From Polaribacter sp. (lineage in GTDB: Bacteria > Bacteroidota > Bacteroidia > Flavobacteriales > Flavobacteriaceae): 44,559 bases of DNA. The stretch covers positions 3,462 through 48,020 of the forward strand of contig JABAZI010000077.1 of assembly GCA_018608545.1 (NCBI GenBank), written 5' to 3'. Position numbers and translations under genes: made by a program. Positions 25,157-33,695 of this stretch are shown here, piece after piece. Under the pieces are notes generated by a model. That model saw nothing but the letters and a program-made list of their open reading frames with translations, was not told the DNA's origin and ran no database searches. Within the stretch, counting starts at the first letter, position 1; every line of letters begins with the position of its first letter.

Positions 25157-26098
25157 ATGAAAATTCTCCATATCGATTCGAACCACCCTTTATTAATCAA
25201 TCAGCTTAAAGAACTTGGTTTTCATAATGATGAGGACTACACATCTACCAAGGCTGAAATTGAAGAAATAATTCATTTATATGATGGATGTATCATCAGA
25301 AGTCGATTTTCTATTGACAGATCATTTTTAACCAAAGCAGAAAAATTGAAATTCATAGGACGCGTCGGAGCAGGTCTAGAAAATATCGACTGTGAATTTG
25401 CGGCTTCAAAAAACATCACCCTAATTGCTGCACCAGAAGGAAACAGCAACGCTGTTGGCGAACATGCATTAGGAATGTTGCTTTCCTTATTTAATAAACT
25501 AAACAAAGCGGATAAAGAAGTTAGAAACGGAATGTGGCTTCGAGAAGAAAATCGAGGAGTAGAGCTCGATGGAAAAACGATTGGGTTAATTGGATATGGA
25601 AATATGGGGAAGTCTTTCGCTAAGAAACTTCGTGGATTTGATGTAGAGGTTTTATGTTACGATATACAATCATCTGTAGGCGATGAAAACTGCAAACAGG
25701 TTTCTCTAGAAGAGCTTCAAAAAAAAGCAGACGTTTTAAGCCTTCATACTCCACAGACAGTTCTTACAGAGAAAATGGTAAATACAGCTTTTATCGAAGG
25801 TTTTGAAAAGAATTTTTGGCTGATTAATACCGCTCGTGGAAAATCGGTGGTCACAAAAGAATTGGTTTTAGCATTAAAATCTGGGAAGATATTGGGAGCA
25901 GGATTGGATGTGTTGGAGTATGAAAAATCTTCCTTCGAAAACCTCTTTTCTAACGATCAAATGCCTGTCGACTTTAAATATCTAATTCAAGCTGAAAATG
26001 TTTTACTATCACCTCATGTAGGGGGCTGGACCATAGAAAGTAAAGAAAAATTAGCACAAACTATTGTCTCCAAGGTCAAAGCAACCTTTGCCTCATAG
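25157..26098 (+). CDS. D-isomer-specific 2-hydroxyacid dehydrogenase
   Basis: 313 residues. NAD-binding motif GYGNMG at 146-151 and the catalytic triad Arg227 (NTARGKS), Glu254 (GLDVLEYE) and His287 (LSPHVGG). The family reduces 2-oxo acids to D-2-hydroxy acids with NAD(P)H; members include phosphoglycerate and glyoxylate/hydroxypyruvate reductases. There is no ACT domain, so it is not a full-length regulated SerA. It starts 11 bp after panB and is probably co-transcribed, raising the possibility that ketopantoate, the PanB product, is a substrate. Confidence 0.9.
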   Translation: MKILHIDSNHPLLINQLKELGFHNDEDYTSTKAEIEEIIHLYDGCIIRSRFSIDRSFLTKAEKLKFIGRVGAGLENIDCEFAASKNITLIAAPEGNSNAVGEHALGMLLSLFNKLNKADKEVRNGMWLREENRGVELDGKTIGLIGYGNMGKSFAKKLRGFDVEVLCYDIQSSVGDENCKQVSLEELQKKADVLSLHTPQTVLTEKMVNTAFIEGFEKNFWLINTARGKSVVTKELVLALKSGKILGAGLDVLEYEKSSFENLFSNDQMPVDFKYLIQAENVLLSPHVGGWTIESKEKLAQTIVSKVKATFAS

Positions 26099-26316
26099 CA
26101 ATTCTAAAATAAACCCATCAGCAAAAGCTTCCCTAAAGGGGGGTACATAAATAGGAGCGGGGAGTGTGGGCATAAAACTAACTCCCTGTAAAACAGTGTT
26201 TTATGTGTTTGCTGCGAACAATAGATCGGATTAGAAAGAATCAACGCTATAAAGAAGTCGATGATTACAATAAAAGGCTTTAAATTAGCCCATATTAATC
26301 AAACATCTCTTACACT
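26099..26316. other. 218-bp spacer with a G-rich block
   Basis: Around 26133-26172 there are runs of G (CCCTAAAGGGGGG and GGAGCGGGGAGTGTGGG), unusual for intergenic DNA here. CCCT-AA-AGGG and GGGAGT/ACTCCC could pair into short hairpins. No T run, ORF or RNA gene was recognised. Confidence 0.35.
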
Positions 26317-26715
26317 GTGAAAATCCTATCGAACCATCCAGCAGAAATATTAATACTGTTTTTTTTGATCGTAACTTTTGTTCAATCTGGAATTGACAAA
26401 GCCATCGACTGGAAAGGAAATGTTGCATTTATTAAGTCGCATTTTAAAAATTCACCTCTAAAAAATAGCGTTCCTTTATTACTTGCTATTATCTTGGTTG
26501 TTGAAATATGTGCGGGTATTTTAATGACGGTGGGGGTATATCAAATTTACACTTCTGGTCACAAAGAGATTGCCTTGTTAGGAGTCGTTCTCTCTGCTAT
26601 TGCATTAATTTTTTTACTTATTGGACAACGTCTAGCAAAAGACTATGCAGGAGCAATGTCTTTAGCGGTCTATTTTATCATAACTATTTTAGGTGTTTAT
26701 TTATTAAATAGCTAA
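26317..26715 (+). CDS. DoxX-like small membrane protein
   Basis: 132 residues from a GTG start, with four hydrophobic helices (about 10-27, 52-72, 84-103 and 111-131). The first helix ends in the FVQSGIDKAIDWKGN segment seen in DoxX/DoxD-like proteins. Some relatives are linked to quinone or thiosulfate redox chemistry, but most have no known role. It is followed by a strong terminator and faces the methyltransferase gene tail to tail. Start choice is moderately sure. Confidence 0.75.
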   Translation: MKILSNHPAEILILFFLIVTFVQSGIDKAIDWKGNVAFIKSHFKNSPLKNSVPLLLAIILVVEICAGILMTVGVYQIYTSGHKEIALLGVVLSAIALIFLLIGQRLAKDYAGAMSLAVYFIITILGVYLLNS

Positions 26716-26757
26716 AACTTATAGAAAACAGGTTTAAGTATAATTAAAATCAATTAG

Positions 26758-26793
26758 AAAAACCCTTCAAAAAAGGCTTTTAAGGGTTTTTTT
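26758..26793 (+). terminator. Terminator after the DoxX-like gene
   Basis: AAAAACCCTT, a 14-nt loop and AAGGGTTTTTTT form a stem with flanking A and T runs. It can act in both directions between convergent genes. Confidence 0.8.
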
Positions 26794-26858
26794 GGTTTTT
26801 GTGTTAACCATTTATGTCAGCTGAAGCAAAAAAGCCTTAAACCGCTTTAAAAAGCCAA

Positions 26859-27737
26859 TTAAAGCTTTTTTATCACATATATTAAAGAAGAATACTCAGA
26901 AGAAGCCATGGCTTTGCAATTAGAAACAAAACCCCTGTAAAACGCGTTCACAATATTCATCCTCCCTTTTTTATATTTTTCACTCAACAAAGAAACGTAA
27001 TAAGAGTCAAATTTCATGGGAATTGTTTTTTCTATCACCATGTTTTCTGATAAAAAAAGTTGGCGAATTGAATCTTGAGAAAAATGCCAAAGGTGCCTAG
27101 GAACATCAAGCGCTGCCCAAAATTCTTTGTAATAATTTGCATCATCGCTTTTAAAATTCGGAGCTGCAATTATTAATCTACCGTGATTAGAAAGCAACTT
27201 TTTTAAGTTTGAAATATACTCTGATAAATTTTCCACATGTTCTAAAACATGCCAAAGCGTTATTATTTCAAATGTTTGATTTTTGAAATTGGACAAGTCT
27301 TTTTGAAGAACAATTCCTTTGTTTTTAGCAATAGCTCTTGCCCCTTCGTCTGGTTCAATTCCGAAGATATTCCAGGAGTTAATTTTACAAATTTTTAAAA
27401 AATCTCCTGTTCCTGCACCAACATCTAAAAGGTTTTTTTCTGGTCTAGTATCGCTATTTTGAATTCGTAAACTTTCATTTATTAATCTTAACTTTCTTCT
27501 TAAAGTAATGTTTTTTACAGCTTGATACACTTTATCAAATAGTGTTTTTTTGGAATCTGTATGAGAAATATAATCCTCGCTTTGATAGTAATTCGATAGG
27601 TTTTTAGGAACAGGTTGTGTGACCAACATTTCAAACTCCTTATTAATCATGACCTTAAAATGCTCGCCTGAGACGGTATAGTCTTTACAATTTGAATAAG
27701 GCTCTAAATTTTTAAAAAAGTCTATTTTATTTGACAT
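26859..27737 (-). CDS. Class I SAM-dependent methyltransferase
   Basis: 292 residues. The SAM motif LLDVGAGTGDFL is at 103-114, followed by an acidic loop (IFGIEPDEGARAIA) and WHVLEHVENL, typical of the UbiG-like Methyltransf_23 group. An N-terminal part (about 15-60) with SGEHFKVMINKEFEMLVTQP is found in bacterial methyltransferases acting on sugars or small metabolites. Substrate unknown. It is the last gene of the DUF4175-ybeY-mnmG run, 46 bp after mnmG, and a parS-like palindrome lies in that gap. Confidence 0.85.
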   Translation of the reverse strand: MSNKIDFFKNLEPYSNCKDYTVSGEHFKVMINKEFEMLVTQPVPKNLSNYYQSEDYISHTDSKKTLFDKVYQAVKNITLRRKLRLINESLRIQNSDTRPEKNLLDVGAGTGDFLKICKINSWNIFGIEPDEGARAIAKNKGIVLQKDLSNFKNQTFEIITLWHVLEHVENLSEYISNLKKLLSNHGRLIIAAPNFKSDDANYYKEFWAALDVPRHLWHFSQDSIRQLFLSENMVIEKTIPMKFDSYYVSLLSEKYKKGRMNIVNAFYRGFVSNCKAMASSEYSSLIYVIKKL

Positions 27738-27748
27738 ATAAATTATAT

Positions 27749-27764
27749 TGTTCCACGAGGAACC
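27749..27764. promoter_or_regulatory. parS-like ParB binding site (imperfect)
   Basis: TGTTCCACGAGGAACC differs at one central base from the parS form TGTTCCACGTGGAACC known from pseudomonads. It sits between mnmG and the methyltransferase gene, 12 bp upstream of the latter's start. As RNA it could fold into a 5-bp stem, so a translational hairpin is an alternative. Confidence 0.6.
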
Positions 27765-27783
27765 TCTGAGTTTTTAAAACAAC

Positions 27784-29661
27784 CTATCTACCCATATACA
27801 CCAACAACACAGAGATATCACTTGGGGAAACACCGCTAATTCTACTCGCTTGTGAAATAGATGTTGGTTGGATTTTACTTAGTTTTTCTCTAGCCTCATA
27901 AGAGAGAGATGTTACTTTTTGATAGTTAAATTTAGAGGGGATAACAACATTTTCCAGTCTATTTAATTTGTCGGCATTGTTCTTTTCTTTTTCAATATAA
28001 CCTGAATATTTTAAATGTATAACAGCCTGTTCTATGACCTCTTTGTCAATCTCGTGAAATAATAAAAAAGAGGTTAACTTTTCTATATTCTTAAAATCAG
28101 AAAAAGCCAATTGTGGTCTTGCCGCAACTTTATAAAACTTTACAGACTGATTTATTAAGGCTAAATTTTTTGCTTCTAAAATAGGGTTTATCTCCTCTTG
28201 CGTAACACTTGTTTCTTGTAAAAACTTTATCAATAGGTTTGTTTTCTGCTGTTTTTCCTCTACACGATCTAATCGTTCTTTAGAGGCTAACCCTATTTTA
28301 TATCCCAAGGGTGTTAGCCTAAGATCCGCATTGTCCTGTCTTAATAAGGTTCTGTACTCAGCTCTAGAAGTAAACATCCTATAAGGCTCATCTGTTCCTT
28401 TAGTAATCAAGTCGTCTATGAGAACCCCTATGTAAGCTTCGTTTCTTTTTAAAATAAAAGAGGGTTTCCCTTGGGTTTTTAAGGCGGCATTAACACCAGC
28501 CATTAGACCTTGTGCTGCAGCCTCTTCGTATCCGGTGGTTCCGTTAATCTGGCCTGCAAAAAACAAATCCTTAATTCGTTTTGTTTCCAGAGAATGCGTG
28601 AGTTGAGTTGGAGGAAAATAATCGTATTCTATGGCATAACCGTACCTTAAAAACTTCACATTTTCAAAGCCAGCAACAGACCTAATAGCCTTGTCTTGAA
28701 CATCTTCTGGCAGGGAGGTTGAAAAACCATTGACATACATTTCAACAGTGGTCCAGCCCTCTGGTTCAACAAATATTTGGTGGCGATCTTTAGTTGCAAA
28801 GCGATCTATTTTATCTTCAATGGAGGGGCAGTACCTAGGACCAGTTGATTGTATTCGTCCATTGAACATTGGAGACCTATCAAAGCCCTCTCGAAGCAAG
28901 GAATGAACATCTAAATTAGTATATGTGAGATAACATGAACGTTGTTTTGTTAACGCTTTGGTAGATGGTAAATAAGAAAACTTTTCCGTGACTTCATCCC
29001 CTGGCTGCTCGGTCATTTTGGAATAATCTAAAGACCTTCCATCGACACGTGGTGGTGTTCCTGTTTTCATTCTACCAGATTCAAATCCTTTTAAAACTAA
29101 ATCTTCTGTAATTCCTGTTGAAGCACCTTCACCAGCTCTTCCGCCTCCGAAACTTTTATCTCCAATATGAATTAGACCGTTTAGAAATGTTCCTGCAGTT
29201 AAGATAACTGTCTTTGCTTTAACTTCTAATCCAAGTTTTGTTTTGACACCAACGATTGTATCCTCTTCAAACAACAGACCATTCACAGCATCCTGGTAGA
29301 AATCTAAATTCTTTGTTTGTTCTAAAACTGTTCTCCAACATTCAGCAAACTGCATTCTATCGGATTGAGCTCTTGGACTCCACATTGCTGGGCCTTTTGA
29401 GGTGTTAAGCATCTTAAACTGAATAGCGGTTTTATCTGTAACAATACCACTAAACCCCCCAAGGGCATCTATCTCTCTTATGATCTGACCCTTGGCAATA
29501 CCCCCCATAGCAGGATTGCAACTCATTTGAGCGATATTTTGTAAATTCATTGTAATTAACAAGGTGTGAGCACCCATGTTAGCAGCGGCAGCGGCAGCCT
29601 CGCTTCCTGCGTGCCCCCCACCAACTACAATTACATCGTATGTTGTTGTAAATAAACTCAT
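27784..29661 (-). CDS. mnmG: tRNA uridine-5-carboxymethylaminomethyl(34) synthesis enzyme MnmG (GidA)
   Basis: 625 residues, full family length. The FAD-binding motif GGGHAGSEAA is at 14-23; signature CNPAMGGIAKGQIIREIDALGG and GTFLNGLIHIG follow, and the C-terminal helical domain ends with the family's RISGVSPSDISVLLVYM. With MnmE it modifies U34 of several tRNAs using FAD, folate and GTP hydrolysis. Upstream ybeY ends 45 bp before. parS-like palindromes flank the gene on both sides. Confidence 0.97.
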   Translation of the reverse strand: MSLFTTTYDVIVVGGGHAGSEAAAAAANMGAHTLLITMNLQNIAQMSCNPAMGGIAKGQIIREIDALGGFSGIVTDKTAIQFKMLNTSKGPAMWSPRAQSDRMQFAECWRTVLEQTKNLDFYQDAVNGLLFEEDTIVGVKTKLGLEVKAKTVILTAGTFLNGLIHIGDKSFGGGRAGEGASTGITEDLVLKGFESGRMKTGTPPRVDGRSLDYSKMTEQPGDEVTEKFSYLPSTKALTKQRSCYLTYTNLDVHSLLREGFDRSPMFNGRIQSTGPRYCPSIEDKIDRFATKDRHQIFVEPEGWTTVEMYVNGFSTSLPEDVQDKAIRSVAGFENVKFLRYGYAIEYDYFPPTQLTHSLETKRIKDLFFAGQINGTTGYEEAAAQGLMAGVNAALKTQGKPSFILKRNEAYIGVLIDDLITKGTDEPYRMFTSRAEYRTLLRQDNADLRLTPLGYKIGLASKERLDRVEEKQQKTNLLIKFLQETSVTQEEINPILEAKNLALINQSVKFYKVAARPQLAFSDFKNIEKLTSFLLFHEIDKEVIEQAVIHLKYSGYIEKEKNNADKLNRLENVVIPSKFNYQKVTSLSYEAREKLSKIQPTSISQASRISGVSPSDISVLLVYMGR

Positions 29662-29668
29662 TTTTTAT

Positions 29669-29684
29669 AGTTTCACGTGAAACT
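29669..29684. promoter_or_regulatory. parS-like ParB binding site (perfect palindrome)
   Basis: AGTTTCACGTGAAACT is a perfect 16-bp palindrome whose inner 14 bp equal the Bacillus parS core GTTTCACGTGAAAC. It lies 8 bp upstream of the mnmG ATG, in the ybeY-mnmG spacer. An exact 14-mer is not expected by chance in a window of this size. Confidence 0.75.
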
Positions 29685-29705
29685 TTTTATTTATTGTATT
29701 GATTA

Positions 29706-30119
29706 TCAACTAATTAACAATATTAATGCTTCGTCTTCAGCATCAGTCATCTGTTTTTTTTCTAGTACCGTCTTATCTTTAAAGCCGATGTAGTGCAACA
29801 CCCCGTGAATCATCACCCTGTGTAATTCTTCATCAAAAGAGACTTTATAGTCTTTCGCGTTCTCTACCACCCTCTCAATAGAAATATAAATATCTCCGCT
29901 TATTAATTTTCCAATAGTATTGTCAAAACTAATAACATCCGTTAAGGTATCGTGTTGCAAAAAATCGATATTTAACTTGTGTAAATAAGCGTCATCACAA
30001 AATATATAATTAATCTCACCAATGGTAAATCCATGATTGTCAACAATCTTAGTAACCCAGTCCTCTAGGTGTGTTGTTTTTTTTAATTCAAAGAGGGTTT
30101 CGAAATTAAAGGTGATCAT
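29706..30119 (-). CDS. ybeY: rRNA maturation RNase YbeY
   Basis: 137 residues. The metal motif region reads HGVLHYIGFKD at 105-115: His105 and His109 are kept, while the third position, usually His in HGxLHLxGYDH, is Asp115. Asp is, as I recall, common at this site in Bacteroidota, so the enzyme is probably still active. The TDVISFD segment is also conserved. YbeY is a metal-dependent endoribonuclease that helps mature the 16S rRNA 3' end. It begins 2 bp after the stop of the DUF4175 gene, implying co-transcription. Confidence 0.94.
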   Translation of the reverse strand: MITFNFETLFELKKTTHLEDWVTKIVDNHGFTIGEINYIFCDDAYLHKLNIDFLQHDTLTDVISFDNTIGKLISGDIYISIERVVENAKDYKVSFDEELHRVMIHGVLHYIGFKDKTVLEKKQMTDAEDEALILLIS

Positions 30120-30121
30120 AA

Positions 30122-33100
30122 TTAATTATTCTTAGTGTCTGAAAAGTAAGCCCTAACTTTCTTTTTATAATTTTGACGCAAAGGTAAGGATTGTCTGTTT
30201 AATATTTCAGTTTGATTATAAAACTGCTTTTGAAACTTGATTGCTTTAATTTTATTCTTTTGAAGACGAGTATCACTTGTTTTAGAAGTTCTCTGGTTAT
30301 CCTTTCCTTGGTCTAGTGAGGCAGCGTTTAGCTTTAGTAAATCATAGGATAAGCGTTGCATTTTTTGTAGTGTTGAAAAATGAAACCCTTTCTCTAAAAT
30401 TTCATTTTCTAAATCCTCCATGCTTTTAAGAGCTTTTCTTGCTGGAGCGCCAGCGCCTCCTTGTTTATTTGAAGCTTTTTTAAACTGGTCTTGCAGTGCT
30501 TGCCGTAAAAAAGATTGTTGTTTGTAAATTTCATAAAGTTCCTCGTCAAGCGCATCTCCTGTACCGTTATTGTTCCCTTGTTCATTTTTAGACCCATCGC
30601 CCTTCTTTGATTTCTTTCCTTTATTTCCAGGTTGATCACCTTCTCGTTGAAAACCTTTCTTCAGCCCCTGTTTCATTCTCTTAGTGAGCTCTCCTTGACT
30701 TTTAATGAGGTCTGGCAATCGAAACCCTGGACTTTTCTTCTTCTTTCCGGAGCCACTTTTCATAGACATAGCATTCTTCATATTGCTTAGGGTTGAGCTT
30801 AAGTAGTTTGCTAAATTATTGACAGCCATCATAACATAACGCTGATTTGAAGCACCTTTTGAAAACCTGTTTTCAGAAAAATTATCTAAGGATTGATCTA
30901 AATTATAGTGCGTTGTAGATAAATCATTGTTGATCGTTTCAGAAAGCTTTGGCAGGCGCATGGATAAAACATAAAGACTATCATCGATGTGTTTAAAATA
31001 CGTTTTTAATTGATATTGCTTTTTTAGGTCTTCGCCAAAATCTGGATGCACAGTAGATCGATCTGTAAAAGTGTTGATTAATTGTTCTTGTTTAAAAGAA
31101 AAGATGACTAAGTTTTCTAGTATTTTTCGAAGGTCATCTAGATTTTCCTCCATTGACTCTCCTTGCATTTGTTGCATTGCTTGTTCCATTTTAACACTCA
31201 TGCTTTTTAGTTTGTTGGAGGCTTTTTTTTGAGACGCCTTGGCTCCTGAGAAATTTTCATTTAGGAGCTTCTTTTCCGCCTCATTAAGGGATGAGTCAAT
31301 CGCTTTTTCTTCTTCTCCTAGGTCGGGAAGCTGCATGGGGTCTTTTAAATTTGTATTGTCTTTTTCTAATTGTTTTAATTCTTCTTTAATTTTTTTAAAC
31401 TCTTCGTTGATTTTATTTTGATCACCAATTAAAGGCGTCTTTTTATTAATTTCTTCTTGTTGTTTTTGAGATAAATTTTCAATTTTATTTGCAATCTGCA
31501 TTGTTTTTTGCTCTATGTAAAAGCGTTTGGTTAGCTCTAAAATTCTAGTGAGACTTCTCTCTTGTTGTTGGTTTTGTTGCGCTAGTTCTTTTGCTTTTTT
31601 TAGGAGGTCGTTTTTATTGAGTTTCTCTGCTATTTTTTCGATTTCTCTTAAAAGTGTTTCTTTTTTTTGTGCTTTTTTTAACTCCTCTAAGCGCTGCTGT
31701 ATTGCTTCTTTTTTACTTTTGAACTCCTGGTTTAGTGGTTCTTTTTTATCAAAAGTTTCTTCTAACTTTGTAGTTTGCCGCTGCATCATTTTAGAATATT
31801 TTTGCTGACGCTCAAGAATCTTTTCAAACTTATTTTTATCACTCCACCCTAACATCTTTTTTGTTTGTACTTCGTTTTGAATTAAATTCAATTCTTGCTG
31901 AATTTGTTGCTGATTTTTTGAAAGGCGCTGCATATTGTCAATTGCATTTCTTTGATTTTGCAGCAACTCTTGCTGAATTTCTTCGCTTGTTTTTTTTCTA
32001 AAAGTAAACGACTTACTCATTGTTCTTTTGCTTCCATTTATGGCGTCATTGTCAAAAACCTGAAAAAAGAATTGATAGCCAACTCCTTCTTTAAGGTTGA
32101 ATCCATTGGGAAATTGATAAGAAAATGTTTGAATGTTATTCTTGGTGATTTGCAAATTTAGCTTTTGTTCTTTTTTAGGGTCCCCCTCTTCGTGTACCAC
32201 TATTTGAAAACCACTAATTCCATAATCATCTGAAATCTGTCCTATAAACTCTGCTGTGTCTTGAGTTGTGATGGTGCTATTCGTTTCAACATATATAGAA
32301 GGAGATGCATCTTTAACAACCTCTACTTGAAATTGAAGTTTTTCAAAATCTTGTAAATAATTGTTAGAGGAACTAATTTGATAATTAAGATCTCTTTTTA
32401 CGATTTTTGAATATGCAAACCGTTGCTGAGTATAATTTTTAAAAAAAGATTTTTGGGTGCTTGTGGTAAAAGCAATTGAATCTGTTTGAGTTGCGTCTAC
32501 CGTCCACGTAACTTTTGTTCCTTCAGGGATAGAAATGTTTCCACAGTTATCAATCTTTTCGTTTTGTCTATTAAGATAGTTCGGATATTTTAAACCTAGA
32601 GAAATATTGTTAATTGTTGGTGTTTTTATAACTTTTACCTGATAACTCTTCGACTGAATTCCACCGGAAGCAAAGTAAAAAGAAAAGGAATCTTGAACAT
32701 TCGTAAACGTATAGACAAACGCTCCTTTGTTGGTGTTTTTTAAATAATATTGTTGCCTTTTAAAATGAATATACGCTTCTTTAGGTCTTTCCGATCCTTC
32801 GATATTTACAAGGATGGTGATTGATTTTCCTTGAACGACCTCAAGATTGGGGTTTGACACATAAAAAGAAAAGGGAGGGAGAGGAACATAAGCGGTTTTA
32901 AAATTAACAACTCGCTCAAAACTTTGTTTGAACAGGGAATGAGAGTCTGTAAAAACAATCCCTACCCAAACTAATAAGGGAAAAACTGCGTATTTTAAAT
33001 ATTTTTTATTTTGCTTAAAATCAACTGCATTTGAAAAAGAAAAAGCAGCTAATTCTGTTGATTTTTGATCAATACTTGCATTTAATAAATCGGACTGAAG

Positions 33101-33454
33101 ATGATTTTTTTTTAATTGTAAAACATTTAAAAGTTTGTCTTGGACCTCTGGAAAATGACGCCCAATCATTTTTGATGACTGCAGGTTTGTAATCCCTTTT
33201 TTTAAACCAATCAGCTTCAAAAAAGGAAAGGCAATAAAACGAATTAATAAAAAAAGCTCTACCCCAAGAAAAAAATAAAAAAGGAACGTTCTAGAGGTTG
33301 GTTTAAACCATAAAGAATACTCTAAAAATAAAATAAAAAAAAGGTACAAAAAGCCAAAAGAAAAAAACAAAATCACCCCTTTTATCAACTCACTAGTGTA
33401 GTATTTACGCGTAAATTGAAGTAATTTTATTTGTATGCTTTCAAAAGGATCCAT
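30122..33454 (-). CDS. DUF4175 family large membrane/coiled-coil protein
   Basis: 1110 residues from ATG 33454 (MDPFESIQIKLLQF); the frame extends 20 codons upstream with a poor Cys/Phe-rich sequence, so the internal start is preferred. Three hydrophobic segments lie near the N-terminus (about 25-48, 58-85 and 155-170). A beta-rich part with Ig-like character follows (about 190-500), then a very long Gln/Lys/Glu-rich coiled coil (about 500-780) and a low-complexity basic/Gly/Asn region (about 930-1010). It is a Bacteroidota family of unknown function, probably inner membrane with a periplasmic body. First gene of the minus-strand run toward mnmG. Confidence 0.88.
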   Translation of the reverse strand: MDPFESIQIKLLQFTRKYYTSELIKGVILFFSFGFLYLFFILFLEYSLWFKPTSRTFLFYFFLGVELFLLIRFIAFPFLKLIGLKKGITNLQSSKMIGRHFPEVQDKLLNVLQLKKNHLQSDLLNASIDQKSTELAAFSFSNAVDFKQNKKYLKYAVFPLLVWVGIVFTDSHSLFKQSFERVVNFKTAYVPLPPFSFYVSNPNLEVVQGKSITILVNIEGSERPKEAYIHFKRQQYYLKNTNKGAFVYTFTNVQDSFSFYFASGGIQSKSYQVKVIKTPTINNISLGLKYPNYLNRQNEKIDNCGNISIPEGTKVTWTVDATQTDSIAFTTSTQKSFFKNYTQQRFAYSKIVKRDLNYQISSSNNYLQDFEKLQFQVEVVKDASPSIYVETNSTITTQDTAEFIGQISDDYGISGFQIVVHEEGDPKKEQKLNLQITKNNIQTFSYQFPNGFNLKEGVGYQFFFQVFDNDAINGSKRTMSKSFTFRKKTSEEIQQELLQNQRNAIDNMQRLSKNQQQIQQELNLIQNEVQTKKMLGWSDKNKFEKILERQQKYSKMMQRQTTKLEETFDKKEPLNQEFKSKKEAIQQRLEELKKAQKKETLLREIEKIAEKLNKNDLLKKAKELAQQNQQQERSLTRILELTKRFYIEQKTMQIANKIENLSQKQQEEINKKTPLIGDQNKINEEFKKIKEELKQLEKDNTNLKDPMQLPDLGEEEKAIDSSLNEAEKKLLNENFSGAKASQKKASNKLKSMSVKMEQAMQQMQGESMEENLDDLRKILENLVIFSFKQEQLINTFTDRSTVHPDFGEDLKKQYQLKTYFKHIDDSLYVLSMRLPKLSETINNDLSTTHYNLDQSLDNFSENRFSKGASNQRYVMMAVNNLANYLSSTLSNMKNAMSMKSGSGKKKKSPGFRLPDLIKSQGELTKRMKQGLKKGFQREGDQPGNKGKKSKKGDGSKNEQGNNNGTGDALDEELYEIYKQQSFLRQALQDQFKKASNKQGGAGAPARKALKSMEDLENEILEKGFHFSTLQKMQRLSYDLLKLNAASLDQGKDNQRTSKTSDTRLQKNKIKAIKFQKQFYNQTEILNRQSLPLRQNYKKKVRAYFSDTKNN

Positions 33455-33667
33455 AATCGTAAATAAAAATACTATTTTTAAAACGATGTAACAGCATAAA
33501 TTTGTTAAAACCATTACTTAATCAAGTGTGTTTAATAAAAAGCCTTGTTAAATCCTATAAATGAGGATATTCTTTTATTTCGAATGAATAATTTCTCGGA
33601 CAGTTGTCTTACTAAGTGTATGTATGAAGCCTTTTCATAAACTCTTTTTTTTATGCGTTTAGTAAAG

Positions 33668-33675
33668 TATCTTTA
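33668..33675 (+). promoter_or_regulatory. -7-like promoter element for gltX
   Basis: TATCTTTA (one mismatch to TAnnTTTG) ends 20 bp before the gltX ATG. The remaining 33455-33667 spacer to the divergent DUF4175 gene shows nothing else recognisable. Confidence 0.5.
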
Positions 33676-33695
33676 CACCTTAAAATTTATCAAAG

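Noticed and set aside
25174..25187. GGTTCGAATCG on the minus strand, like a tRNA T-arm
   Set aside because: It falls at the start of the dehydrogenase gene, and no acceptor stem, D-arm or anticodon arm can be built around it.
29041..29056. Third CACGTG-containing parS candidate inside mnmG
   Set aside because: Only the central 6-8 bp match; the flanks lack the GTTYC/GRAAC arms and the segment encodes the conserved PPRVDG motif.
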